Part shown: positions 28,472 to 37,510 of the stretch, one piece after another
Position numbering within the stretch: position 1 is the first letter of the stretch
Layout of the letters: every line of letters starts with the position of its first letter
NCBI GenBank assembly: GCA_963842505.1
Contig: CAWJGZ010000002.1
Span: 186,001 to 250,000 of the forward strand
Source: PALSA-129 sp963842505
GTDB lineage: Bacteria; Acidobacteriota; Terriglobia; Bryobacterales; Bryobacteraceae
Direction: 5' to 3'
Length of the DNA: 64,000 bases
The notes under the pieces: model-generated
The model's input: the letters and a program-made list of their open reading frames with translations, nothing else
What the model was told of the DNA's origin: nothing
The model's database searches: none
Made by a program: the position numbers and the translations under genes

Positions 28472-31400
28472 TTATGGGAACCTCCATCGCAAAGTTGCGG
28501 TAATGCTACGCATGGCGTTGGCCGAGTTGGGGAATCCGAACTGTCCGCTGAGCACGCTGGAATTCCAATTCGGATAGGTGACGTGATTGATGGGGTTGGT
28601 GCTGTCGAAGCGCAGATCGAATTTCTCGAAGGATCGCGCCATGGAAGCGGTCATGTTGAACTGGTTGGGGCCGGTGAGCGAATCCCTACCGGCGTTACCC
28701 CAGGAACCGGCGGGAGGCGCGGTGAAGGCATTGATGTTGAAGTGCGCGCCGTCAGTTGTCTGGTAAATCGGCAAGCCGTTGTACTCCGGCCGTATGCTGT
28801 TACCGAAACCGGTTACGCCGACGGTCTCCGGGTAAGTGGGGTTCTCCGGCATTCCGGTACCCAAAGTGATGGCGCTGACGATGGTCCAGCCTTTGACGAT
28901 GGCGCCGCGCCAGCCGCTCAGCAGGGTGCCCCCATGCACGCCAACACCGGTGCTGTATTGCATGTTGATCTGGAGGTTGTGGCGTTGATCGAAAGGCGAC
29001 AGGCCGCGTTCCGCGTCGAGATTCAGCCAGTTTTGGGCGATGACCGCGCTGCCCTGCCCTTTTCCGCCGAGGGCGGCGTCGTCGATGGATTTCGAATAGG
29101 TGTACTGGAAGCTGGTGGAGAAGCCGCTATGGAAGCGGCGCCGCAGGTTGAGCTGGCCGGCATCGCGCGTGGAATTCCCGTTCGAGGCCAGGTAAAGATA
29201 GCCGGCGAGGCACGCCGCACAGGGATTCACGACGCCGGCGGGATACGTATTGGGGTAAAACTCTTGCACTGCATGCGTGCCCTTGATGCCGGTGTAAGAG
29301 ACCGTGAGGAGCATGGACGCGGTCAGATTCTGCTGCACCGAGAACAGCCAAGTCTGCGAATAACCGGGGCGGAAGCGGGGGTCGATGGCGAAAGTGTTGG
29401 TGGTGACGTTGGGAGAAACATTGAAGCCGCTGGCCAGGGTGAGCGGATCGGCGGCGCTGTTCTGCACAATCAAGCTCTTGGAAAGCGGCGACTGCTGCGC
29501 CATCATGTTCGCGATGCTCTGGTAGACCGAGGTGTCGTAAGCGACGCCATAGGCGCCGCGGAAAATAGTGGAGGTGCCGAAGAACGGATGCCAGGCGAAA
29601 GAAATGCGCGGTTGGATGGCGTGTTTATCGGGATGGATGATGGAATCGGGGTAATGCAGGCCGCTGACGGGCCCGACGGGGGTGCTGGCCACCACGGGGG
29701 TGGGATCGGAAAAGCCCGGGCCAAGGTCAAGGTTGACCAGGCGGCCGCGCTCTTCGATGATGGGGGAATTGTATTCCCAGCGCACGCCGGCGTTGAGGGT
29801 GAAGGTGGAACTCATTCTCCAGTCGTCGGTGAAGTAGGCGTCGTAGGAATTGGAGCGAAAATATTTGTCGGCGTTCCCGAAGGCGATGCTACTGGTGTCG
29901 GGAATTCCGAGCAGGAAATCGGCGAAATCCGAGCCGCTGCCGGGCACGGCCACGCCGTTGACCGTCTGCGCGGTGGCAGTTCCGTTGAAGGTGAAAGTGC
30001 CGCGCGGGTTTTGTTGCGAGACGGGGTTGAATTGCAGCATGGCGAAATCACCGCCCATGGTGATGTTGTGGGGGCGGCGCAGCCAGGAGATGCTGGCGGA
30101 GAGCCGGCCGGTTTGATTCCGCTGCGCGGATTCGGTTCCGTCAGAGAGTCCCTGGATGCCGCTGTTGAAGGCGAGATTGGGCGGTCCCCAGTTGTTGGGC
30201 GCCTGGTCGTTGCCAGTGATTCCAGCCTTGCCTGAAACATTCACAAGGTTGGCGAAGTAGGGTGTGGTCTGGGCCACAGACCGGCTGAAGTTGAAGCCGA
30301 ATGTGCCAAACCACTGGCGGCTGAAGGTGTGGCGCCAGTTGGCACTTCCGTTCAAGCCGGTGGACTCACTGTGGTCCACGAACGTGAACAGGTTCGGGGT
30401 GAGGTTGCGCGCGTTCTGCATAGCGAACGAAAAGTTCAGAAAATTCTTGTTATTGATGTTCTTGTTGACACGCACCTGGCCGGCGTCGGAGTCGCTGCGG
30501 GTCACCAGGGGAATCTGGAAGTTGAAACGCGAATTGGCCGGGAAATTCGGCTGCGGATAATAGCCCAACAACGCCAATGCCTGCGGGCTGATGCGGCTGG
30601 CGGGGATCTGGTTGTTGGGAAACGGTATACCGGTAGTGGGATCGTAGACGGTGACGGGCAGGCCGAGCGGATTTAACACTTGCGAGAAATTACCGTTGCG
30701 TTCGGCGGCCGTGGGCATGAGGCTGGGCGTGGTGGTGGAGGTGCGGTTGCGCGAGTCCTGATATCCGATGAAGAAATTGCCGTTATAGCGGAACAGGTGC
30801 GGAATCATGAGCGGGCCGCCGAAGCTGACGCTGGGCGTGAGCTGGTTGATGGACTTGGGAGCATTCTGACCGGTGATGGAGTAGGTACGGGCATCCAGCG
30901 CCGAGTTATTGACGTTGAAGCCCAGTTGGCCATTGAAGAGCGAGCCCGGGCCGACGCGGAAGTTGCCGATGGCGCGCCGTTCGATTCCGGTGCTGACGCT
31001 GCCGTTCACCAGAAGGGCATCGGAAGTGCCTCCGGGACTGGCATCGGCGGCGGTAGCGGCACTGGCAAGGCTGGTGCTGTTATCGGCGGGCGGGGTGTCA
31101 CTGGTGGCGTTCACGGCCGCGCGCTGAAAATCGGGCTGCGATGCGGCGGCTGTGGCCGGGGCGCCTTTTGCTTTCTTGGGTGCCTTACCGCCTTTGGCCG
31201 GCGGGGCGGCAGCCGGCGCGCCAACAGCGGCGGCGGGAGTTGCGCCGGGTTGGGCTGCCGCGGCAGTTGTGGCGGGCGCGCCCGCCGCGGCCGGCGCGGT
31301 GGGCGGAGCCGCCGCCGGGGTTTCCGGCTTGATCTGATCCATCGGCAGCATGTTCAATTCCCACTCCGCCGCGGGGGCTCCGGGCGCCACGCCGATTTCG

Positions 31401-31660
31401 CGTTTCAGCGGAGCAAAGCAGAGCATCTCCACCTGGATATTCCAGACTCCGTCGGCCAGCTCCGGGAAAAAGTAGGCGCCATCCTGGTCGGTGACCGCGA
31501 CCAGCTTCTTGTCCCCCTGGGTCGCGGTTACGGTTGCGCCGGGGACCGGCACGGCCCCGAACTTCACCACCCCATGATGCTCCGCGGCGGCCAGCCCGAA
31601 GACGGCCACCGCCGCCAGCAGCGGGTACCGGAAGTAGTTGACCATGCTCTTCCACTTCAT
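28472..31660 (-). CDS. TonB-dependent receptor with carboxypeptidase-regulatory-like domain
   Basis: This 1062-residue outer-membrane protein has a signal peptide, then a CarboxypepD_reg-like domain (VPVPGATVTATQGDKKLVAV) and an Ala/Pro-rich linker with a Lys patch (KGGKAPKKAKG, about 155-165). A plug-like region (about 220-330) and a large beta-barrel with many aromatic strands end in SITATLRWRFP. This is the Oar/SusC-like receptor layout common in Acidobacteria. No clear TonB box was located. It lies between three DUF3738 proteins upstream and the VWFA protein downstream. The ligand is unknown; peptide or glycan uptake is a guess from family. Confidence 0.88.
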   Translation of the reverse strand: MKWKSMVNYFRYPLLAAVAVFGLAAAEHHGVVKFGAVPVPGATVTATQGDKKLVAVTDQDGAYFFPELADGVWNIQVEMLCFAPLKREIGVAPGAPAAEWELNMLPMDQIKPETPAAAPPTAPAAAGAPATTAAAAQPGATPAAAVGAPAAAPPAKGGKAPKKAKGAPATAAASQPDFQRAAVNATSDTPPADNSTSLASAATAADASPGGTSDALLVNGSVSTGIERRAIGNFRVGPGSLFNGQLGFNVNNSALDARTYSITGQNAPKSINQLTPSVSFGGPLMIPHLFRYNGNFFIGYQDSRNRTSTTTPSLMPTAAERNGNFSQVLNPLGLPVTVYDPTTGIPFPNNQIPASRISPQALALLGYYPQPNFPANSRFNFQIPLVTRSDSDAGQVRVNKNINNKNFLNFSFAMQNARNLTPNLFTFVDHSESTGLNGSANWRHTFSRQWFGTFGFNFSRSVAQTTPYFANLVNVSGKAGITGNDQAPNNWGPPNLAFNSGIQGLSDGTESAQRNQTGRLSASISWLRRPHNITMGGDFAMLQFNPVSQQNPRGTFTFNGTATAQTVNGVAVPGSGSDFADFLLGIPDTSSIAFGNADKYFRSNSYDAYFTDDWRMSSTFTLNAGVRWEYNSPIIEERGRLVNLDLGPGFSDPTPVVASTPVGPVSGLHYPDSIIHPDKHAIQPRISFAWHPFFGTSTIFRGAYGVAYDTSVYQSIANMMAQQSPLSKSLIVQNSAADPLTLASGFNVSPNVTTNTFAIDPRFRPGYSQTWLFSVQQNLTASMLLTVSYTGIKGTHAVQEFYPNTYPAGVVNPCAACLAGYLYLASNGNSTRDAGQLNLRRRFHSGFSTSFQYTYSKSIDDAALGGKGQGSAVIAQNWLNLDAERGLSPFDQRHNLQINMQYSTGVGVHGGTLLSGWRGAIVKGWTIVSAITLGTGMPENPTYPETVGVTGFGNSIRPEYNGLPIYQTTDGAHFNINAFTAPPAGSWGNAGRDSLTGPNQFNMTASMARSFEKFDLRFDSTNPINHVTYPNWNSSVLSGQFGFPNSANAMRSITATLRWRFP

Positions 31661-31727
31661 TGAAAATCCCTGCTCCTTTTGCAGTAACCTCCCGGTACGT
31701 GCATCCTCCGGACGGGAGACACTGTTG

Positions 31728-32657
31728 TCAGTTCTCAGTAGGCACCTTACTCGCGTGGTCGATCACCAGAGTCTCTACGGGGTCCTTGCGCGATTCCAGC
31801 TTGAGCCCGAGCGACTGTAACGCCTGAAAGATGTTGCCGGCGGGTGCGTTGGTTGCCAGGGAGCCCATGCTGGCATCCGCCGCGCTACCTGGTGGCGGTC
31901 CGGCGCCGGGGCGCAACATGGCGCCCATCCGGCCCTGAAAATTTGAGGACTCATCGGGCATGAAGGACAGCTCGATGTCATAAATGCCCGTGAGGCCGGT
32001 CGAGTCGAGTACCGGCCGGTCCAATAAGTTCGAGAGCGCGCTGACCAGCCGGCTCATATCCATGGATCCCTTCAGGGTCATTCCGTTTTGAGTCACGCTG
32101 ATCTGGATGGCACCCGGCGGAGGGCCTTTACCCGGCGGCGGAGGCGGAGGCGGCGCCGCAGACCCGGCGCGGCCTGCCGCAGCCGCAGCCATCACCGCTT
32201 GAAGGGCAGCCGCGGTGGCCGGGTCGGTGTCTTTCAGTTTCGAACCGCCCTTGGCCACCGTCAGCGCATAAACCGGCAGGACCTTGGTTTGCTTGTGGAG
32301 CTGGATTTGGAAGCGGTCCGCCAGCAGTGTTTGCATCATGGCGGGAATCTGATCCGGGGGGATGCCGGCGGGCACTTTTGCCTGCACATCGTAGCCTTCG
32401 GTATCGAGCCAGTCAGGCCCGGTAATCTGGTACTCCTTCAGTCCATAGGCCCGCGCCAGCAGGAGCTTGAGGGTGAAGTTCTGGTAGTCCACCATGCCCG
32501 GATCGCCACCCTGGCGGCGGAAGACCCGACCGTCGGGGGAAACAGTGGCTGGCTTTACCGAGGCTACTTCAAATGCCGGAGGGACCGCGGCGGGTTGGCC
32601 AAACGCCGCCAACGAGGTGAAGACCGCCAGGCCGGCGCCGATGATACTACGCGTCAT
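31728..32657 (-). CDS. Secreted TIGR03435/DUF3738 protein (paralogue 1)
   Basis: This 309-residue exported protein has signal MTRSIIGAGLAVFTSLAAFG and then the family opening PPAFEVASVKPA. It carries LLLARAYGLKEYQITGPDWL with YDVQAKVP, MMQTLLADRFQIQLH, and the C-terminal RPVLDSTGLTGIYDIELSF and VIDHASKVPTEN. The central part resembles the secretin/TonB short N-terminal (STN) fold, which suggests a role at the outer membrane; the function is unknown. A Pro/Gly-rich loop (about 165-180) is inserted. It is the last of three tandem copies, ending 67 bp before the TonB receptor gene. Confidence 0.87.
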   Translation of the reverse strand: MTRSIIGAGLAVFTSLAAFGQPAAVPPAFEVASVKPATVSPDGRVFRRQGGDPGMVDYQNFTLKLLLARAYGLKEYQITGPDWLDTEGYDVQAKVPAGIPPDQIPAMMQTLLADRFQIQLHKQTKVLPVYALTVAKGGSKLKDTDPATAAALQAVMAAAAAGRAGSAAPPPPPPPGKGPPPGAIQISVTQNGMTLKGSMDMSRLVSALSNLLDRPVLDSTGLTGIYDIELSFMPDESSNFQGRMGAMLRPGAGPPPGSAADASMGSLATNAPAGNIFQALQSLGLKLESRKDPVETLVIDHASKVPTEN

Positions 32658-32855
32658 GCTTGCTCTTCTTTCTGCGAAACCGCCGCCGCTGCTCCAGGAC
32701 AGGGATCGACCCTGGGGACAGTAGCCGCTTGTTTGTATGACGATCTAGCCCCCTAAAGTGTTCGCCCTTCCCGAGTGATTTTTCGCGGAATGCTGGTTTT
32801 CCACAGGGTATTGCCGGGTCGATTGGCCGAAATTCCCGAATTCCGAGGCGCGCCA

Positions 32856-33629
32856 TTAATTTTCCACCGGCACCTTCTCGGCATGATCCACCATCAGCAT
32901 CTCCACCGGCACCTTCTTCTCGTCTATTTTGATGCCAAGCTGCTGTTGGGCCCCTTGGATCAAGATCGAAATGGCATCGTTGATGCCCACGGGGGTGGTC
33001 GGATCCAAGAAGTTGGACAGGTCGAGAGTAAAGTCATAGCGGCCGGTCAGGCCAGTCTGATCGATTACGGGCGCCTGGAGCGGCACCGACAGCAGATCCG
33101 CCAGCTTTGGGACCGTGGCTCTTTGGATGTTTGCGCCGGCCCTCCCGGAGGGCTGGATGTCCATGTCGCCTTCGCTGGTCGATTCCTTGATCTTGAGGCC
33201 GGTCTTAGCCACCGTTATGACGTATGCCAGCATTTCCTTGGATTCGCGGTGGAGAGCCAGCTTGAAGCGTTCCGCCAACAGGGTTTGCATCATCTGGCGG
33301 AGTTGATCCTCGGGCACGGCGGCGGCAGCTTTGGCGACGACATCATAGCGATCCACATCCAGCCAGCCTGGTCCGGAAACCTGAACGGGCTGCACGTGAT
33401 AAGCCCATTGAATGACGGATCTCAGCGGGACGTTGATCATGCTGATGCCGGAGGGCGACGGCGTGATGATCTCGCGCCCCATGGCCCCGCGTCCCATGCC
33501 TTGGTTGGTCCCGGCGGTATCGACCTTGACCGAGGCCACATCGAAAGCCGGCGGTGCCGGCGCAGGCTGGGTAAATGCCAGGCAGGCATTGAAAAGAAAA
33601 AGACTTACAATCCCAATGGTGCGCAACAT
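32856..33629 (-). CDS. Secreted TIGR03435/DUF3738 protein (paralogue 2)
   Basis: This 257-residue paralogue has signal MLRTIGIVSLFLFNACLAF, then PPAFDVASVKVD, YDVVAKAAAAVPEDQLRQMM, LLAERFKLALHRESKEM and a C-terminus ending VDHAEKVPVEN. Start ATG 33629 is preferred over the ATG at 33653 because AAGGAG lies 8 bp before it and the signal peptide then begins at residue 1. A good sigma70-type promoter lies about 190 bp upstream. Confidence 0.86.
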   Translation of the reverse strand: MLRTIGIVSLFLFNACLAFTQPAPAPPAFDVASVKVDTAGTNQGMGRGAMGREIITPSPSGISMINVPLRSVIQWAYHVQPVQVSGPGWLDVDRYDVVAKAAAAVPEDQLRQMMQTLLAERFKLALHRESKEMLAYVITVAKTGLKIKESTSEGDMDIQPSGRAGANIQRATVPKLADLLSVPLQAPVIDQTGLTGRYDFTLDLSNFLDPTTPVGINDAISILIQGAQQQLGIKIDEKKVPVEMLMVDHAEKVPVEN

Positions 33630-33815
33630 CGGACGGATCTCCTTAGTTTCCATGCAGTGGCCCAGGCCTCGGGTACTGGTGGCGCGAAACCACTTCTCTT
33701 TTTTAGACGCCGGTTGCCGCGCGAAATTGCAGGAAAAGCCGACATTTTTCCTGGACACAGGGATGATCTTGCGATGCGCGCCGCCAAGTGGTGATTTTCC
33801 AGCGTATATGCTAGG

Positions 33816-33844
33816 AAAATAGCATCTGCGTGGCGCGGTGTCAA
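33816..33844 (-). promoter_or_regulatory. Promoter of DUF3738 paralogue 2 (and likely the receptor operon)
   Basis: On the minus strand a perfect TTGACA (33839-33844), a 17-bp spacer and TATTTT (33816-33821). It would start a transcript with a leader of about 180 nt. Confidence 0.6.
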
Positions 33845-33945
33845 TGTAGTGCGCATTCCTCTGGCGCGGCCCGAGGATGGCGCACGCAATTGGGCGTGCC
33901 GTGGCGAGACTCTCTTGCGGACGCCCGGTTCGAGCACGCAAAAAA

Positions 33946-33975
33946 CACCGGCGGCAAGACCGCCGGCGCTACCAG
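33946..33975 (+). repeat. Family A repeat (copy 1)
   Basis: CACCGGCGGCAAGACCGCCG then GCGCTACCAG: a perfect GGCGG/CCGCC hairpin with loop CAAGA. Other copies are at 36606, 37404 and three near 56485-56629. Confidence 0.85.
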
Positions 33976-34030
33976 GGGTTCGGACGCGGCACGCACGAGT
34001 GCGTGCGCCACATCGTCACCACGGAGCGGG

Positions 34031-35038
34031 CTAGTTCTCGATGGGGGTCTTGTCGGCGTGATCGACGATGAGGACCTCAACGGGGCCCTTGCGCTGATCC
34101 AGTTTGAGCCCCAAGGTCGCCTGTAGAGCTTGCGGCAGGTTGAGACCAGGCTCACTGGCGGTGTCGGCAGGCCCCCTTCCGGCGTCACCGGCGCCAGCCA
34201 TTCCTCCAGCGATCGGGCCAGGCATTCTCAGCATCGGGTTGTCGGCGCCATCCGGCGTCCAAGTCAGATCGATGTCGTAGGTGGCGGCGAGCCCGGTTTG
34301 ATCCAGTACGGGGCGATCGAGCGCATTCGAAAGAGACGCAACGAGTTGCGCCATGGTGAGGTAGCCGGAGAGCGTACGGACCACGGAACCGTTGTTGAAC
34401 ATCATCCACGTGCGGGTATTCGGGCCTTTGGGCATCGCGGGCATGCCGCCGCGACCTGATGCGGCAGCGGGCACTGTGGTGTTATAAGTCGTACCAATCG
34501 AGCGGGGCGGCGGAGGGCCGCTGCCAGGAGCGAGATCGGCGGCAGCGGCTTTGCTAGCCTCCAGGGTGGCCGCATCGACTTCTTTCAGTTTTGGCCCGTT
34601 CTTCGCGACGGTCAGCGTATAGACGGGAAGTGTTTTGGTTTCGCGGTGGACCGTGACCTTGAAGCGCTCGGCCAAGAGCGTCTGTAACATGAGGTTGAAT
34701 TGCTCTTTGGAAGCGCCGACAGGCACCTTGGCGACGATGTCATATCCATCGGTGTCGAGCCAGGCGGGTCCCTCGACCTGATAGTTCTTGAGGTCATACG
34801 CCCGGACCAGGAGTTGTTTCAGACGCGTATTGGTGCAGGTGAACGTCCCTGGGTCGGTGGTGCCAGGACCGCCGCGGCACCCAAGCATAACGAAGATGCG
34901 GCCCATGGCATCGGGCTTGGGTTGCTCGGCCACTTTCACGGAGGCTACGTCAAACGACGGCGAAGCCGCCGTGGGCTGACTGAAAGCCACCGAGGAGGTG
35001 AAAAGCGCCAGACTGGCGCTCAGTATGGTGCGTATCAT
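34031..35038 (-). CDS. Secreted TIGR03435/DUF3738 protein (paralogue 3)
   Basis: This 335-residue paralogue has signal MIRTILSASLALFTSSVAF, PSFDVASVKVAEQPK, LLVRAYDLKNYQVEGPAWLD and LLAERFKVTVHRETKTL. Its C-terminus (RPVLDQTGLAATYDIDLTW and VDHADKTPIEN) is closely like copy 1. It is longer than copy 2 because of a Gly/Pro/Ala-rich stretch near residues 165-195. The ATG at 35038 follows GGGAG by 6 bp. It lies 80 bp downstream of the FucP-type transporter gene and may share its transcript. Confidence 0.87.
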   Translation of the reverse strand: MIRTILSASLALFTSSVAFSQPTAASPSFDVASVKVAEQPKPDAMGRIFVMLGCRGGPGTTDPGTFTCTNTRLKQLLVRAYDLKNYQVEGPAWLDTDGYDIVAKVPVGASKEQFNLMLQTLLAERFKVTVHRETKTLPVYTLTVAKNGPKLKEVDAATLEASKAAAADLAPGSGPPPPRSIGTTYNTTVPAAASGRGGMPAMPKGPNTRTWMMFNNGSVVRTLSGYLTMAQLVASLSNALDRPVLDQTGLAATYDIDLTWTPDGADNPMLRMPGPIAGGMAGAGDAGRGPADTASEPGLNLPQALQATLGLKLDQRKGPVEVLIVDHADKTPIEN

Positions 35039-35118
35039 TCGATGCTCCCACTTTACCACTGCCGGTTTCAGCCCCGGCGTTCGCGGCCGCCGGTCAGGAA
35101 TGCGCAAGTGCCGGCGGC

Positions 35119-36540
35119 TTAATGGCCCGGTGACATGCCGGCTCCCTGGAGCGAGCCGGCCTTGGCGTACTTGGGCCAGTTGCATCCATAGAAGGCCACG
35201 AAAGCGAAGCAGAACATCGGCACGACGAAGCCGCGCGACATATCGAACCGGTCGGCCACGTAACCCATCAGCTTGGGCAGGATAGCTCCGCCCATAATCG
35301 CCATCACGATAAACGCCGATGCCTTTTTGGCGCGCGCGCCCAGGCCGAAAATGCCCAGCGCGAAAATGGTGGGGAACATGATCGACATGAAGAAGTAGCT
35401 GAGGAACACACAGGCCACCGAGATCCATCCCAGCTTGCAGAAGACCAGCAGCGTGACCGCGACATTCAGCGCCCCGTACAGCGCCAGGATCTTGTGAGCG
35501 GCGAACTTTTTCAGCAGGCCCGCGCCCAGAATGCGGCCCACCAGGAAACACACGAAACCCACCGCCGCCAGGTTGGAAGCACCCTTGTTACTGATGGCCA
35601 TTACGCCGGCTTTGTTGGGCTCAAACCAGCCCAGCAGCCAGTCGTGCAAGAAACCGGCATGCGCCGCGAAGCCCCCCAGGGCGGAATTCCACGAAGCCGG
35701 AATCGCCGGGACCTCCGAAGTCATGTAATTGATGAAGAAGCTGAAGATGCCGGCCTGGGCGGCAACATAGAAAAACTGCGCGGCCACGGCCATCACAAAA
35801 TGAGGATGCGACCAGATGGAGTGCGACACGCCCGGCGCGGCGTCGTCCAGGTGATACGCGTCTTCGGTCTTGATGTCGGGGACGCTGGCAAAAAGGAAAA
35901 CCGCCGCCAGCACCATCACGACGAAGGCCACGCCCATGTAGGGAATGTAGAGCGTCTGGCTGCCGGTGTTGTGGCCCAGCGCATCCTTAGAGTAAAAATA
36001 GATGCTGCCGACGATCGGGCCGCAAATCCATCCTATTCCGTTGCAGGATTGCGCCATGTTGATGCGCGTGGCGGCGTAGCGCTGGTCGCCCAACACGGTG
36101 GTGTAAGGGTTGGCGATGGTTTCGAGAAACGCCAGCCCGGTGGCGATCAGACAGACGCCGGCGAGATACGCGACGAACCCGGTGGTGGGCGATACGCTGC
36201 CGGCATGCACCAGCAAATTGATGTGGGTGGCGGGGACGAACCAGAAGCCCCCCGCGGCCACGATCAGGAGGCCCGCGACGATGCCGCCTTTATAGCCCAG
36301 CCTGGCCCCCAGCTTTCCCGCCGGTACCGCCATCAGGCAGTAGCCCAGATAGTGCGCAAACTGCACCCAGGCGGATTGCGCCTTGCTGAGGCTCAACTCG
36401 TCCTGAAAGTGCTTGTCCATCACGTCGATCATCCCGTTGCAGAATCCCCAGAGGAGAAACAACGAACTGACCAGGATGAAGGTGAACACCAAGTTCCTGC
36501 CGTCATCCCTAATGAAGAGGCCTTTTTTGTCTGCGCTCAT
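35119..36540 (-). CDS. FucP/GluP-type sugar MFS transporter
   Basis: This 473-residue integral membrane protein has about 12 segments and the FucP-family opening FLLWGFCNGMIDVMDKHFQ, with GARLGYKGGIVAGL in the first cytoplasmic loop. The family carries out proton-linked import of fucose, glucose or galactose. It is the first gene of a minus-strand series with the DUF3738 proteins and TonB receptor, which hints at glycan-derived sugar uptake, but cotranscription is not shown. No clear ribosome site precedes the ATG. Confidence 0.88.
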   Translation of the reverse strand: MSADKKGLFIRDDGRNLVFTFILVSSLFLLWGFCNGMIDVMDKHFQDELSLSKAQSAWVQFAHYLGYCLMAVPAGKLGARLGYKGGIVAGLLIVAAGGFWFVPATHINLLVHAGSVSPTTGFVAYLAGVCLIATGLAFLETIANPYTTVLGDQRYAATRINMAQSCNGIGWICGPIVGSIYFYSKDALGHNTGSQTLYIPYMGVAFVVMVLAAVFLFASVPDIKTEDAYHLDDAAPGVSHSIWSHPHFVMAVAAQFFYVAAQAGIFSFFINYMTSEVPAIPASWNSALGGFAAHAGFLHDWLLGWFEPNKAGVMAISNKGASNLAAVGFVCFLVGRILGAGLLKKFAAHKILALYGALNVAVTLLVFCKLGWISVACVFLSYFFMSIMFPTIFALGIFGLGARAKKASAFIVMAIMGGAILPKLMGYVADRFDMSRGFVVPMFCFAFVAFYGCNWPKYAKAGSLQGAGMSPGH

Positions 36541-36582
36541 GGCGTGGATAACGATTCTAGCAGGCGGGAGAGATCTGCCGTG

Positions 36583-36704
36583 GAGCCGGCTTCCAGCCGG
36601 CGTTACACCGGCGGCAAGACCGCCGGCGGTACCAGTTGGTCGTAATGTAGAAACCCCACGCGCCGGCTGGAAAGCCGGCGTTGCGGGCCGGAGGCCCGCT
36701 CCAC
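36583..36704 (+). repeat. Composite A+B repeat, left of vapBC
   Basis: A partial B-type stem (GCCGGCTTCCAGCCGGC) is followed by family A at 36606-36635, a 24-bp gap and family B at 36660-36704. The same A-gap-B order and orientation recurs at 37404-37505 on the other side of vapBC. Confidence 0.85.
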
Positions 36705-36759
36705 ATCACGAGGGAGGCCATATTCGATGCTGGTGTCAAGTATGGTATTCTGAAGCGGC

Positions 36760-36963
36760 ATGGAGACCGCGCGCAAGATCACTGTCGAGGTGCCGTCCGA
36801 GCTTCTCGAAAGGGCACAACGAGCCAGCGGTAGCGGCATCACCCAGACCGTTCGTACCGGTCTGCAACTGGTTGCGGCATCGCAGACCTACGCGCGGCTG
36901 CGCCAACTCCGGGGCAAAGTCCGCTTCAAGCTCACGTCGACTGAGCTGAAGGCCGACCGATGA
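36760..36963 (+). CDS. VapB-like antitoxin
   Basis: This 67-residue protein reads KITVEVPSELLERAQRASG then ITQTVRTGLQLV, a short ribbon-helix-helix-like DNA-binding pattern, with a basic C-terminal tail. It overlaps the PIN toxin gene by 4 bp (ATGA). A TTCGAT/17 bp/TATTCT promoter candidate ends 8 bp before the ATG, so the message may be nearly leaderless. Confidence 0.8.
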   Translation: METARKITVEVPSELLERAQRASGSGITQTVRTGLQLVAASQTYARLRQLRGKVRFKLTSTELKADR

Positions 36964-37352
36964 TCGCGGTCGACACCAGCACCTGGATCGCGTTCCTGCA
37001 AGGGGACGGCGGCCAAGACACGGATCTGCTCGACAGGGCGCTCCAGGACCGGCAAGTACTGATGGCGCCCGTTGTGCTCACCGAACTGTTGAGCGACCCG
37101 AAGCTTCCTACAGAGGTTTCACAAACTCTCTCAGAGCTGCCGCTCATCGAGGTTGAGCTGGGCTACTGGCAACGGGCAGGCGAGTTACGAGCGCGGGTGC
37201 TGGCGAAACGCCGCAAGGCGCGCCTCGGCGATGCACTGATCGCACAAACCTGTATCGATCGCGGGATTCCTCTGCTTACGCGAGACCGGGATTTCCGCGC
37301 GTTCGCCGGCGCCGCCGGCCTCGATCTCGTCATTGGGTCCGCAAGCGACTGA
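36960..37352 (+). CDS. VapC-type PIN-domain toxin
   Basis: This 130-residue ribonuclease toxin has the acidic PIN residues in place: Asp5 in MIAVDTSTWIAFL, Glu in VVLTELLSD, Asp in RLGDALIAQTC and Asp in LLTRDRDFRAFA. It should cleave RNA when freed from VapB. The pair sits between two direct A+B composite repeats, with 55 bp to the left repeat and 51 bp to the right. Confidence 0.92.
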   Translation: MIAVDTSTWIAFLQGDGGQDTDLLDRALQDRQVLMAPVVLTELLSDPKLPTEVSQTLSELPLIEVELGYWQRAGELRARVLAKRRKARLGDALIAQTCIDRGIPLLTRDRDFRAFAGAAGLDLVIGSASD

Positions 37353-37403
37353 GGTTGTCCGTTTTCGACCAGGCGGCCACTTTGGCGCCGTGGCTGCAAA
37401 GGA

Positions 37404-37505
37404 CACCGGCGGCAAGACCGCCGGCGCTACCAGGGGGCGTTAACGGGACTTGAAAATGTGGCGCCGGCTGGAAAGCCGGCGTTGCGGGCCGGAGGCCCGC
37501 TCCAC
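37404..37505 (+). repeat. Composite A+B repeat, right of vapBC
   Basis: Family A (37404-37433), a 27-bp gap and family B (37461-37505), in the same order and orientation as at 36606-36704. It ends 5 bp before the LamG-like gene's stop. Confidence 0.87.
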
Positions 37506-37510
37506 GGTTG

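Larger units (their letters stand above)
33630..34030. other. 401-bp intergenic region between DUF3738 paralogues 2 and 3
   Basis: No gene is supported. It holds a promoter candidate for paralogue 2 (33816-33844), a long leader, a family A repeat (33946-33975) and a short palindrome GCACGCACGAGTGCGTGCGC near 33989. Confidence 0.6.

Noticed and set aside
28583..30235. 550-codon plus-strand frame inside the TonB receptor gene
   Set aside because: Antisense shadow without a ribosome site or recognisable domain.
34031..35551. 506-codon version of DUF3738 paralogue 3
   Set aside because: The extra 171 codons overlap the FucP-type gene and would bury the signal peptide; ATG 35038 has a ribosome site.
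36583..36704. Short CRISPR-like array made from the family A and B hairpins
   Set aside because: Units are palindromic and not regularly spaced, there are no spacers of constant length, and no cas genes are present.
36606..36704. Short peptides encoded in the A and B repeats (AGGKTAGATR type)
   Set aside because: They appear only because the palindromes are open in several frames; no start sites and no codon bias.
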